This document shows, piece by piece, positions 44,438 to 57,338 of a stretch of 64,000 nt of DNA. Where the stretch lies: positions 10,572,001 through 10,636,000 of the forward strand of contig NC_044009.1 of NCBI RefSeq assembly GCF_900496995.4, read 5' to 3'. The translations under genes were made by a program, and so were the position numbers. Source of the stretch: Aquila chrysaetos chrysaetos. Lineage: Eukaryota > Chordata > Aves > Accipitriformes > Accipitridae. Each line of letters begins with the position of its first letter. The first letter of the stretch is position 1. The notes under the pieces were generated by a model. That model had not been told where the DNA came from and did not search any database. It worked only from the letters and a program-made list of their open reading frames with translations.

Positions 44438-46689
44438 GGCACATAAGAAATGTAGGGGTTTGTGTGCCCTAGGAGAGGAAGGAGTAGCAGATACTGAAGA
44501 AAAGCAGGGACTCATGTGGATAAGATTCAGTGATGGAGGAAAGCACATTGCTTTGCTCTGCTTGAGAAGATGGGTCACATTGGGGTGCTCTAGAGCCACC
44601 TCTGGCAGCAACATGGGGTGAGCTCACAAACCATTCCAAGATGAGCAAGAAAGTATCAGAATTGTGTGTACATGTGCCAAATTTGTTATCTGCTGAAAAG
44701 ATGGCCCAGTTCACAAGCTCAGACTTTGCTGCTAGAGGATCCTACTCTGGTCTTGCTGGTGGCCATTCCCTCCCAATGCATGGCCATCCATTGTTCCTGG
44801 ATCAAGTCTTCTGGACCCGTGGGAACAAGTCTACCCAGTGTCCATCTGGCAGCAGAAATTGGCAGAACATGTCCGCTTCCAGCACTTCTCTTGGTTGCTC
44901 CTTCAGGGTTTTGGCATCATAATCAGAGACACAGAACAGGTTCTCATCCCAGAGTCGTCTCCATCCTCTGCACTCCCCGAAGTAAGTGTCTCCCTTGTTA
45001 CTCACTGGGGAACCTCCCTGTTCATGGCTGTACATTTCCTTGCACAGCAGGCATCTAGTTTTGTTTGGATATCAACTGCTGGCAGCAGCAAAATACACAG
45101 CAACTGGAGTGTTGAACACCAGAGCTTCTTTTTTTTCCACAATGCAAGAAAAAAGCCAAAAGAACACAAGGAAACTTGAAAGTATCTCTGTACAAGTCTA
45201 ATTGACTTGTGAAACTCAGCAGCTCATGATATTTGTGTGCTGCAGGTAATCACTTCCATGAAAAATCATTCCAGAAAGAAACAACAGCTTTTGTTTCTGA
45301 TAGATAACTATTGCCACTGATTCCTCCAGTTCTTCCTCACAATAGCCACCTGCAAGGGCCCAGATATCAGTGCACTTCAACTTTGGCTTCCCACTTACAG
45401 AGAAGTCACCCGGGGCAAAGGTCTTTGAGGCAGGAGATGGGTACTGCAGTTCTCAAGAATCAGTGGGGATGCAGGCCTCCTTCTGCGAGGACACATTCTC
45501 CACCATACCTACTGGTTTCAACACACCCGAGGCAAAAGGTGTCAGATGACCATTCAGGCATTTAGCCATTTGGACACACGTTCCTTGTCTGCATTACAAA
45601 GAACGTGTTTATGACTACCACAGGCCGTGATTTCTTTCAAGGAGGCCATGCCAGCTTCTGTGGAAGGCCCAGTGCACTTCCCACTGAGACTGCTTAGGCA
45701 GCCATGGGTGCTGCTTCTGCTGAAATGAGCAGGCAGAAGAGGGGCCCATCAGCGAGGTGAGTGTTTACTTATTTTTTGAGCTGTTACTAAGGCTCATTTC
45801 GAGCTGTCTGAGGCAGTTTTGAGAACAGATCCTTCTCCCAGACACAATGCGGTCGGTGAATTGCAGCCGTATCTCAGCTGTAGCTGGAGGGGATGGGTTG
45901 GGGGAGATGGAAGCAGACATTTTGCCTATACTTGGCTTCCTGAGACAGTGTTTAGAGCACTCTGCTGTCACATCATATCAGAGGAAGATGCCATGAACGG
46001 CTCGTGTCATTCCCCTCTTTCCAAGAGGGTGATGTGCTGTCTTCTCTCATGTTCACTTCTTAAGGTGCTCCTCAGCCATGGCTGTAAGGAGGACACTGGA
46101 GCTGAAGAAAGGCCACCTACTCTTTAAAGTCAGCCTTAAACAGAAGGGAGAAGGGCTGTGTGCATCTTGGAGCTCTCCTTCACCTCTTTGCCCTGATGTA
46201 ATCAGGCTCTTCCTTTTTTCAATAATTAATAGCAACAATAATAAGGGCAATGCAAGAATAACTGAAGAAACCTGCATGAGCATATAGGACCATGCATTAA
46301 CAGCAGTACAAGGGAACATCTTCTACTGCATTTACTGTCCAGTGTGACTTACAGTCATGTTCTTGCTATGACCTGCACACAGCCAGGTGAGTGCAGTATT
46401 TTCCAAGGCACTATGGTGCCAGCTTTCCAAAGCAACTGATGGTTCTGGTTGGCTCTGGTCTTGGCTGCCCATCTCAGAAAGTTTTTAAAGGGCCCAGTTT
46501 TGGAAAAGCAGAACCAACTTCTGCAGTGAAGCGACTTGGGTTGAACATCTAAAACTCACAGGCTCCTCCCTGTTCTCTGCGAACAAGATCAGTCCATACC
46601 TCCTCTCATACTCACAATCCTCCCTCTTCACCTAAAGCTACCAGAGTCAGGGGGCAGCTAACCCCAAGACTGCTGGTGAGGAGTCTCTC
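44438..46689. other. No supported feature
   Basis: About 2.25 kb of AT-richer sequence with no recognised exon, RNA gene or mobile element. Confidence 0.4.
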
Positions 46690-46835
46690 ATCATCACTGT
46701 CAGGGCCCTGAGGGCACTAATAGGCCTTGATGGCCCTGACGAGCCCCTACACTGAGATCTCCACCCACAGCCCCAGCTATTGAAGCTCAGCCCTGGATCT
46801 TCAGTGCATGAGCTATGCAGTAGGAGTGCCAATCT
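46690..46835. repeat. Dispersed repeat, unclassified (partner at 27.2 kb)
   Basis: Aligns in the same orientation with the start of the block at 27,165: gagggcactaat, cttgatg and gccctga are shared, with weaker similarity onward to ccacccacag. It is a short diverged copy. Confidence 0.45.
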
Positions 46836-49800
46836 CCAGCTCAGCCAAGGGAACATGGCTGGAGAGAGTTATCTAGATATCTAGGCTTTCCCTCACCCTC
46901 ACTGTTTTTCCTTTCTATGGTGTTGCTCTGGGAAGCATAGGAAGAGCCTTTGTCCTCTCCTTGTCCCTATCTTTCTCTCCTCCACTGGATTTGGAGTTCA
47001 GCTCTGCCTGTATTTTGGCTATGGCCTCTGCCTGCATGGGGGGGGGCCCTTGTTACACTAGATGGCACTGGAGCAATTTACAATTGCTGTTTGACTTGCA
47101 GTGCCACATGCTGGCCAACACACCTTGATCCATCTAGTTTTATTTCTCCCAAGTCCCATATACAGTGTCTCCATAACCAGCACCTGGCTACACCAGTGTT
47201 CACACTGGTGATGCTTAGAGGTGCCCCTTCTGGCTCTGATCTTAAAGATCCAGCAAAGCCATATGCATCCGATTTCCCCATACGAGGTCTTTGAAAAATA
47301 GCTCCTATGCTTCATGGAGCACCATGTTTTATTCATGAGTCTGCCAAAAGATTCCAGAGCAACATCAGGGAGAATACAGCTACTTCCAAACAGATGGCCC
47401 CAGAGGGGTAGGTGCTACCAAATCAATTAACAACCCCACATAGTAAAGGTGACGCCTTTGGTGAGGTTTTCAGGCCAAGCCATATGTCTAGCATCTAACC
47501 CTGGAGATTTGACTACAGTCGCAGGGAGATGGCGGGTTTGTGGTCTGAAAGAGCTTTGCCTCCGGGCAAAAGTTCATGGGGAAAAAATGAACAACCAGTA
47601 TCAAAGTCTTGTGCTGCTCTCTCAGACCCTTGCCCAAATTTCATAGACTTTGAGAGATTTCATTAACCCATGGGCATGGGTACACCATGGGCACACCATG
47701 CCTCGTGCCTCCACTGGAAAATAGGAAGAACTCAGGGGAAACAACCTTCCTGCAGTGACCAACCCCTCTGACATCCCAGCTCCAGAAAGGCAGAGAGGTC
47801 TGGCAATCTTTGCTTTAAATCACTTGGACTCAATTCTAACTACTAAGGGAGAAGGACTCATTATCGGGATTTTAAACGCATCTATTAAAAAAGGACTCAA
47901 AAACAGTACAAGGGAAACACAGAAGGAGCATTGGGACCTTTCCTAGGGGTGGGAGAAACACTTCTGCAGAAACAAAGACTAAAAAGCCATAAAGAGCTTC
48001 ACCTGTAGCTTGCAAAAATATAATATGTAGGACATAGGATCTAGAAAAGATCATAAATAAATTTCAAATTCTGGATAGAAAGCCAAAACAGATTCCTTTG
48101 AAAAACAAAACATGTTTTAAATGTCAATTTTGACAAAAATGTCAGCATTTCCCCTGAAAACAAGAAACTCTTCATTGAACATTTATTGCATTTGAAACCC
48201 AGTTTTCTCTCTGAAATTTTTTTTAAAGGAAAATGTTGGCTAGCCCTGCCAGTCCTGGGTATAAATCTCTTCCAAACACAGACAGCAAAGTGTTGGTTGC
48301 AAATCAGAATTTTCCTGCTCAGCAGAAAAGGCAAAGGGAGAGAGAGAATGTACCTGCCATCCCTGGAACAAGCTTTACCCCAGACTATGGTTTGAAAGCA
48401 CCAAAATGTTTCATTCCCATAAAATCCAAGCAGATCTTAAAGTACCACAGGCACACAATCACATCAATATCAGGTCAAATGGAAGCAAAAGGTTCAGAAA
48501 GTCACAACGAAGCGCTTTTAGTTATGGTAAGGCCTAACTTTTGATTAGGTTTCAGGAAACAAAGAAAATTAGAAGTGCTTGATTCAGTGCTTGCTTGTTA
48601 ATACGCCAGTCAGCACCAGCGCACTTGCAGGGAACACTTCAATGACATTCTGACAGCAAATGTGTTGCCATGTTGGCACCTGGGAGCTCTCTGCCATGCT
48701 CCTGCAGGAGGTCACCAAGATCCAGCCTTGGCCTTTGGACCTGCATGGGTAAGCTTTGTGAGACTGTCTTGTTCTTCATGCTAGCTAACATCTGAATAGC
48801 CCTTCATGGTCTGTGTGACACAGCTAGGGACCTGCTTGCAGGCAGATCCTGCATGCATACCTTCCGTATATAAAATGCAAGCAGCTCACCCTGGTTCCCA
48901 TGTGTGCACTGGATGTGGCTGGTGTCTGAGAAGGTAACTGGTTTGTCAATGCACGTCCTGCTTCCTTGGATCTCCAAGGGCAAATCCCAGGACTCCAAGG
49001 TCTGTAGGGCAAATCATCCTCTGTATTCACACCTTTGTCGTCAAATCGCTTGTATTTGGAGAGCTGCTGAGTTTAACTTATCACTGTGCTGCCTGGAGGC
49101 AAGTAAAGAAGGTTAGCAAGGAAGCAACGCAGCCTTAATTCTCTGAGAGAACTGCTCATTTCAGGGCTATCAGATGTGCTCTTTCCCGGGGGATTAGACA
49201 ATGGGAGGAGAGAAAATAAAGAGGTGCTTGACAGAAGTCGAAGTCCCACCTAGCCTGCTGTAAAATTATCAGAAGGTCGAGTCCATTTGGCTCTGCTCTG
49301 GGTGCATCTGCCTTTCTTTTTCCAGCTAGATGTTTTGTAGTGAAACAATCTGTTTCATTAGGATGAGTATTTGCTGCATGCATTTTACTGATGGGCCGCA
49401 GCTCCCTCTTGCCACAGCCTCCTCTCCCTTTTCTACTCCATGTGGCTTTTTCTCCCTTCCCTCCATACTCTGCTGGAGTATGGGTCTGCTCTCAGCAGGC
49501 AGAGGCTGAATCTCATGCTGGTCCTGCAGCACCACCTCACCACACTCCCAAAGAGGGTCTCAGACTGGGGGGAGCTGGCAATGAGGTGGTTCATGGCTCT
49601 TGGACAGGCTATCCCCCTGGTTGTGGTGCTTGGGCAGAACTGAGCCAGAGGCACCGCATGGAGAGATGCAAGGCCAGAGCAATATGTGGCACAAAGAGGA
49701 GACTCCCCATGGTGTCCCCATGTACCCCACCAGGCCGGGAATGCGATGGCCCTAGGCACCCTGTGCTGGCCTGCCTGCTCTGCAGTGCCTGGCAGCAGGC

Positions 49801-51407
49801 TCAGGGCTCCCTTTCCATCTCCCCCACCTCAGAGGGCAATGTCTGGCACCGCTGCCATCAACGTCACTGTGTCAGGACAGACTGCAACAAAACCCAAACA
49901 AGCAGAACAACCAGCCTGCTGACAAGGATATTCATAAAAAACAGAGTTTGTAATTGCCTCTGGCAGCTGTTTGCCCAGGGTTTAGTATAGACAAAGAGAC
50001 TTGCCCATGTCACAGTTCATTAAGTGCTGTGGCTCGTTAAGTGATAGCCAGTTTACTTACACAGAGGAAAGGCTGTTGCTAGAGCTGCTGTGCTGTTTGC
50101 ATTTCAGGACTGAGCTGAAGCCCGTAGATTGCTGCTTTCAATGACACAGGGACCAGTATGGAGGGGAAGCCTGTGGGAAAAGCCAAGGACCCCAGAAGGG
50201 TATTACCAAGTTTCTCTCCTACTACTTCTGAAGGAGTTTTTGGCTCACTCGGCAGAGGCATTCTGAGGGTACATATTAAATAGGTGGCTGAAAAATTTGG
50301 AAGTGCTGACCACAGAGATCTCAGTATAGATCAGGAGACCAAGGGTTAAAGCCCCTCCAGCTGCCAGCTCACCGCCAGTCACTGGGGCTGGGGATGTTCA
50401 GCCACTGGGGCGACAGCAGGAGTTTTAGGGGCTGAAATCTCCATGTAGCCAAACCAAATGGAGTCTAAAGCATAACATGATGGCTATGTTACCACACCGG
50501 TGGAGGGATCTGCAAAGGGACCTGCGCTCCCATGGATTGGGAATAGCTGTCCTTTTAAGAAAGGGCCATCACCTTTCCCAAAATTGTGAGCAGTTTCTTG
50601 CTAGAGGCTGGTGCCACAGGAGGAAACTGAGGGCCCTTCTCATGTTGAATGAAGCCCTCACTCCCCTCGGACAGGTCCTTAAAGATAAGGAGCAGCAGAA
50701 TGGCTGTACTTATTACAGAGACTGCACTGAATGACAGGGGATGGCAGAATGCCGCATTCGTACAGCTCTGAGCTCACCACAGGGCTGATCTTGCATCAAT
50801 GCAATAAACACAAAGGCTAGGCCACAGCAGCTAGTAAGGAGCCAGTGCACAAGGCACTCTGCGAGCAACAGCACCAGGCCTTGCAACATGCTGCATTTAA
50901 CCAGACAGCAGATCTCAGCTATAATAGTTAAGTATGGCAAAAGATACCTTCATCAGCCTATTCCATGCATATGGCTCTGGGTTTGTCCTAGGAGAACCCT
51001 TAGCACCAAAGCAAGTCCTGCACTTAAGGAGAGGGAGAATAACATCTGGATGAAATGAAGAGCAAACCCTGTGTTGCCCAGGCAGATCCCTCGTAGGCGG
51101 GGTTCCTCCAGGCAGATTGTCAGCTCAAATCCCAGGATGCGGATCCTTAAAGTGAGTGGCTCATACAAGGCAGCTTCTCTAGCTCACAGACTCAGTAACA
51201 CAGCATAGGACTGTTTGAAAGCCCTCATTTTCCCTGTTTCACACCGGTAATGCTATGGTTCCTAATGATGTGACTTCCTCAGCACACACAAAGCATGTCT
51301 CAAGCCAGCATGCATTTCACTCATGCAAAACAACAGGCTTAGCAGCAGATACTACACTCCCTCCATGGGAGACAACACCAAGACATGAAGCAAGTGGAGA
51401 ACCTGGG
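46836..51407. other. Gene-free stretch; nothing supported
   Basis: No exon with matched splice sites and conserved motifs was found. The sequence is moderately AT-rich with several weak inverted or A-rich patches. Open frames are under 200 codons and look random. Confidence 0.4.
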
Positions 51408-51800
51408 TGTGGTGGGTTAATCTCTGCCAGCAGCCAAACAACTGCCCAGCTTTTTGCTCACTCCCCTCTTTCATAGGATAGGGGGAAAATAAAAGGAAGG
51501 TGAGAAGACTTGTGGATTGACATAAGAGCTTAACAAGGAAAACAAAAGCTACATGCGTAAGCAAAGCAAAAAGAGGAATTCAATCTCTACTTCCCATTGG
51601 CAGGCAGATACCCAGCCACTGTTTAGGAAGCAGGGCCTTAGCATAACGGTTGCTTGGGAAGACAAACACCATAACCACAAATGTCCTCCCTTCCTCCTTC
51701 TTTCCCTGAGCTTTTGTTGCTGAGCATGACATCATATGGTTTGGGTCATCTGTCCCTGACTGAGCAGTGGTGTTCGTGTTGCCCATACACGAAGAGCTCC
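51408..51800 (-). mobile_element. Avian ERV LTR fragment (minus orientation)
   Basis: Starts at the LTR end (tgtggtgggttaa) and includes the ggggaaaataaaaggaag, ttcccattggcaggcagat, ggttgcttgggaagacaaac and ttgctgagcatgac blocks of a common avian LTR type. It fades out near 51,800, so only part of the LTR remains. No viral genes are present. Confidence 0.75.
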
Positions 51801-54800
51801 TACGCCATTCTAAGTTGCACACCATCCACTGGACAGTGAAATGGTTTTCCATCTATTCTCATATTCCGATTAACTTATGAGCACTCAGCTGGATTCACTG
51901 TTTCTTGAAATTCAGAAGGATGCATTTGGTCCTTGAGGTCAAACTTGAGGTCATGATGTTGTTAACTCATGCTGATCCCATTTCTTTCACACAGAGTCAG
52001 CAGAAAAACATGCATACCCAGCGAGTTTTAAGCAGCTGGACTGAAAGACCATCATGTTGCTTTTTTTCCTGACCACTTTCAGATAGGCACTGGGAAAAAA
52101 AAAAATCCTTTATTTTTCAGATGGAGGATTTCAGATATTTCCTTTTCCTATTTAAAAAATCTGGTACTGGCACCCAATAAGATTTTGTAGTTCTGAGCAC
52201 TTTGCCTTCTACCTTAGCAAAGGAAAGTCCCTTGCCCTCAAAAAGAAGATAAATTAAAACACCATGCAGGCAGCCTTCCCCCTCAACCCAAAAACCACAA
52301 ATGGACTTGTACCATTCCTTTTTGCTTCTCCATAGATTAATAGGGTTTGGTTTCCCATACTTACATGCAGATAATGGAAAGCAGGTCCTGGACCATAACA
52401 GCTGACTCACAGCACAACAATTGTCAAAACACACTGAGAAACAGCCCCCAGGCCCAATGATCAGGATAACCAGGAGGAAGACCAGAGTCAATGGGATGCC
52501 CCAATGCCCCTGGAAGGGTACCCGCTGCTTGGTGGCCTCATCACACAACGGTGAGCCTCTTCCTTAGGGCAGGCAAGTCTCCACATGCATCCAGGGATGC
52601 CACAAGCCACAAACACTTAGGATCCTGAAGCTCAGCTCCTCAACCCCATCTCAGCAGAGAGAAGGACAACCTGGGAGCCAGACAGGATGTAGCCACCTCC
52701 TCTGTGTTTTGCTCTTTTGCAAATTGATTTGCTCTGTGCCCTCCGCTCTGCTTAATTGATCCACTGCCCATCTCCAGCAAACAAATTGTTCTCCTGTCTC
52801 ATTCATAATATGCTTCAAATAAAGTATGCTTCTGCCTGAGCGAACACCCTTCGGGGGTACTTTAAATTGTCACAGTGCATAAGGCTTTTCCTGAAATCTG
52901 CGCTTTTACAGTGCTGGGTCTCCACAATGGCCCCTGGAGCCACACTTAATGTATTTCAAAGGATGTAGAGACTTATCTTCCTTAAACAACTTGGCTAGAA
53001 AGGCAAAGCTTGCTTTAAACCAAGTTTTTTCCATCCTCCCTTTTCCCCCAAACCATCTGAGTTTTGCTTTTTTATCCTGAAAACAAAGAAGAAAACCAAA
53101 CTCCAAAAAATGTTTCTTGATCAAGCTCCGAGAACCCACTAAATCAAAGCACGCTCTGGTTCAAACTGGGCAAGGGTTCAAATCCTTGTGGGATCTGAGG
53201 ACCAGCAGCCATTGCAGTTGATTCAAGCTGGTCTTGCTGTTTGAGGAACATTGCTGAGGAAATCAGTGATGTTGAATGCCTCCCAAAGCATGCTTTGAGC
53301 AGGTAGCCAGTGTGGCCAGGAGATACAACCCATAACTGTAAATCCCACCACAGACCTAATGATGGTACAGAAATGCTGCTGAAGGAGCAGACATCATTGC
53401 TGATGAACAGGAAGGAGCTCAGGTTTGAGCTTCTTTGCACCCTTCATATATTTCCAGGACACAGACCAAAAGCAAGCAGAAGGTGCCCAGATGCCACCCA
53501 GTCTGCATTTCTTTAGTGATGCTAGACTCCTCTGAACAGCTCCTGTGAGAAGGAACTCAGTGAAACACATAGAGACAAGGGGGCTGGATTTTGCTTGTGT
53601 TCGCATAGATTTAGAAAGTGGACCAGCTCCGCCACGTGTATTATTTGCACAAGAAAGCCCTAAAATGCTGTCTGGTTTTGCTGTCAATCCTGGTAAGAAG
53701 CATCTCCCACGAGAGGGAGCTCCAATGTTTGTGCGGGATGGTTTTGGGGAGCAAGGAACTCCTCAGCATCAGGAAGCATGGATCCAACTGCTCCGTTTTT
53801 GTCTTTGAATCTGCATATCATGGAAAAAAAAAAAAGACCAAGACCAAGGTCCCACAGCGTCTTCCCAGGAGCTCTGAGATGGGCAGCAAGGCACAAATGC
53901 ACACCCAGCAGCACAGAGCAGCGCAAAGGTCTTTCACCTAGATTGATGCTGGCAGCTTCTCACTGCGTGGTCTGCCTTGCTCAGAGGCAGCGAGAGCAGA
54001 TTTGGAGCATGGGCTTGGCAGGATATTGCAAAAGCTGGGATCAGAGCTGCTTCCCAGCTGGAGTCTAAAATAACTATGAGATTACCTCCACAGGGGCGCA
54101 GCCAGCATGTATAATGCTTGGCCTGTTCCTCTCCCAGCTTGCCACAGTCTTGCCTGGCTTCCCTTCCACCTTTCTTCAAAGCCTCCTTCACTGCAGGAAC
54201 ATTATTCCTGCTGAGGGGAAAGAGAGGGCTGAAGTTCCCCCCTGCCATCCCCTCCTGCTCTCCGTTGGGTGCCGTACCCCATGGGGGGTGCTTTGCAGGC
54301 AGCCTTCGAAGGCCCCCTCTCCATGTCCGGCTGTCTGGCTGCCAGAGGCTGCCCAGTCCCTCTGCACCATCCATACCCCACCATGCTCCCAGGAGTGCTC
54401 CTTTCCTGCCTGCACTGGAGAAAAAGATCTCCGAGTCAACTGCTGGCAGGCAAACAGACACCTTGGGAAAACAACTCTGAAATTAACTGCAAGCAAATAC
54501 TTGAAGGGCAGGATCAAATCTGTAAACCCCAGGACTGAATCCATAAACTGTCTTCCTTCCTCAGGGGCGGGAGAGGAGAATCCTGTTTCTGCAGAGGCTC
54601 CTATTCAGAGGAAAAGTTGACCTGGCCAAATGCAGCTGATCTCCCTTTGGGGATGAACTGAACCACATGGGATCACTATAACTCAGAGAGCACCTCAGAA
54701 GAGTTCAGCCCAATGTGTCTGTTACGCTCCACAAATTAGCTCAAATAACTCTACCCACTGACCCCACAGGAAGGCAAAAAGATCTGAGCAAAAGCAAGGA

Positions 54801-57158
54801 TCTTCCAAAGACACTACGCACTGTGCTGGCCTCACCAGCAGAAGGGATGACAGGTTTGGTGTCAATTCTGTCCCTAGGGTTGATGTAGAGCTCAATCCAC
54901 CTCTGAGCTCCTCCACTTTGTGTGCAGATGTCATATTGCTTGTTTGCTAGATCCCTTACTGCTGGGGTCTGCTTTCTGCAAAGTAATTCCAGCTATTGAT
55001 TTTGCAGAGGGCCAATGTGTAAATGGATTTTCTTCTCCCTTGAGAGCTGCAGTTCCCTTTCCCTTGTGTGGCCAGGCCACCATCAGCTTGGGCTGGGATT
55101 TTTAACACTAATGCTATTTCACACTCAAGCCAAAGGTTTTTCTGGCATGAACCATCCTGTGAAAAGGCAGCAAGCACAGAGGTGCAAACTTGCAAGACCC
55201 ATTTCCTCCCCTGGAAAGCCAAAACCACTAGAGATGGCTGGAACAGCTAGGGCTGGAGCCCAGCACCAATGCAGAGGACTGTGCAAGGTAGACGTGACAC
55301 TTGGTCCAACTGTTCAGTTTGGAGATCCTCTCAGGTGTGGTTGAGGTTTTAGCAACCACTGCTAACAGCTGTCCAGGAAGAGGGGAATTAATGATTTGGG
55401 GGGGTGGGGTGGAATTCAAAGCAGACATGGGACATCAGGACACTAAACAGCCCTGGAACACCTCACTGCTCAGTGGAAAGACACCTGGAAGACATCAGCA
55501 ACATAACAACAACAGTACATCTGTTAGCAAAGGCAGGAGCTTCTCACAGTTGCAGAACAACAACAACAGGCTGCCCACATGTCAGGAGAAGGGGCTAGGA
55601 CAGCAATAAATGGTTATAGCCAACAAACAGCATTAAGGTAACCAGGCATGGGTGACTCCAACACTGGCAGATGCTAGTTAGAGTTTAGCATAAAGCCAAT
55701 TCTGTTCTGTCTTGAAACAGCAAAGTCTCAGGAGAAGGGATCTGACAGACACGATCTCAGTGATGCTGTGAGGGTACAAATTGGCAAAGTAATGCAGTCC
55801 CTGTCACCTCCCTAAGAAAAAGGCGTGACTCTGCAGAAGCCGAGCCTTGCATTCCTGAGGAACCACCCCATCACAGCCAGACATTAGCCAAGCAAGACAG
55901 ATTGACAGTGTTCATCCATGAATCAATGCCAGAGAAGGATGGATGCTCCTTCTTGGCCTCCCCAGTCTACTAGCGCTGCGCTGGGGTCCAACAAGACTGG
56001 CACAGGAGAGGCTGACTTCACCCTCTTGCCATTTTTGATTACAGATATGTCAGCAGCTCAGGTCCTTGCATGTCTCAGACACACTGTTGCTGGTGCCCAG
56101 GCACCTCTGGTGATTTAGATCACTCCCATGTAGGTGTTTCTCCTGCCCATCTAAAATTAAAGTCTCCTCAAACTTTGCAGAAGGTAAGAAATATAAAACG
56201 AAAGCTAACATGCTCTGGGTTGAAAAGAAATGTTTCACTGGAGGTTAAACAGAGTGACGAGTTTTGACTCCAGCTGTCTAAAACCCATCAAGTAAACTGA
56301 AGTAAGTTTCAGTATGAAATAATTAAACAGGGGAGCTGAAAACATTTTCTTTAGATTAGATTTGAGATTATTTTTAGTGGCACATACATTTGTCAAACAA
56401 CTTTAAAAGATTCAGCCCATCCAAATCCAACTTTCTTAGGTCCAGAAAATAATAATGATGGTGATAATAGTAATATTTATAATAATGATAATAAAAACAA
56501 CAACATCATCAAATCCCATTATTCAAAAGTACCTCCTAGCCATGAGCTGGTCATTCCATCCAGGACAATGGCTGATGTGCTCCATCATTCTTTATATCAC
56601 CAGCCAGGCTTGGAAAGTCTTTGGACCTATCAAAAGGATATACACATGTATTTGGGCAGATGACTGGTATCTGAAGCCCATCGCACATGAAAATCATGGG
56701 CACAGAAGGTTGTGTGCATTGGCTGGCCACTCAGTATTGGGTACAAAGCATTGCACATTCCAGATGTTCTGAAGCACCGGTGTATTAGAAGAGACTTTAT
56801 ACTTTCTCTAAGTTGTTTTTTTTATTATTTAAACCAAAGTGAAAGGTGTCTCAGCTGTACCGCAGTTAACTTCACACCCAGGCATCCCAAGTCAGGATGC
56901 AGCACCGGTCTGCAGCTCTCCTCTCACCCGCCACAGGAGCTCAGCACAGCTCTGGCACTGAGCTGCAGCCAGCAAAGGGGACACGGGCCAGGCGTGAATG
57001 AACACCACCTCCCCATGTCCTTCTTCATCTCTATTTAATGCACTAACCATCAGAAAGCATTCTGCTCTACTGCCCACGGCTCCAGCCCCCATGTATAATG
57101 GATGGTGCACTAGGTGGTGTGGGCAAACACCAGGCTGAGCTTTTATAGAAATATTTAC
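51801..57158. other. Gene-free stretch; simple AAT/ATG-rich patch only
   Basis: Nothing coding is supported. At 56,447-56,510 there is an imperfect aat/atg/gat trinucleotide-type patch. Short A- or T-runs occur at 52,090 and 53,823. Confidence 0.4.
56447..56510. repeat. AAT/ATG-type imperfect microsatellite
   Basis: Dense aataat, gatgat, aacaac and catcat triplets over about 60 bases, consistent with a decayed trinucleotide repeat. Confidence 0.7.
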
Positions 57159-57338
57159 CTTGCTGTCTGCTGCCTTGGGGCCCTGGGAGACATCTGCTCC
57201 CGGCCTCCTTGATGCCGTCTGGGGACCAGTGCTTTCAGCTTCATGGATGCCGACAGCATCAGATGTTGCCTCTCCCAGCTGGCTCGAGCCAGGACCCTCC
57301 TTTTGCTGCAGGCTGCAACTCAAAGACCCCTGCCCCGA
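57159..57338 (-). CDS. Candidate coding exon, unidentified (low confidence)
   Basis: On the minus strand a pyrimidine-rich tract precedes a gccag acceptor, followed by exactly 180 bases (60 codons) open in one frame and a GTAAAT donor after agcaag. The peptide is polar and apparently disordered (SSQLGEATSDAVGIHEAEST is representative) with no domain. The length is a multiple of three and both ends are phase 0 in the open frame, as in an alternatively spliced exon. The frame also stays open upstream, and no neighbouring exon is found, so chance is a real alternative. Confidence 0.25.
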
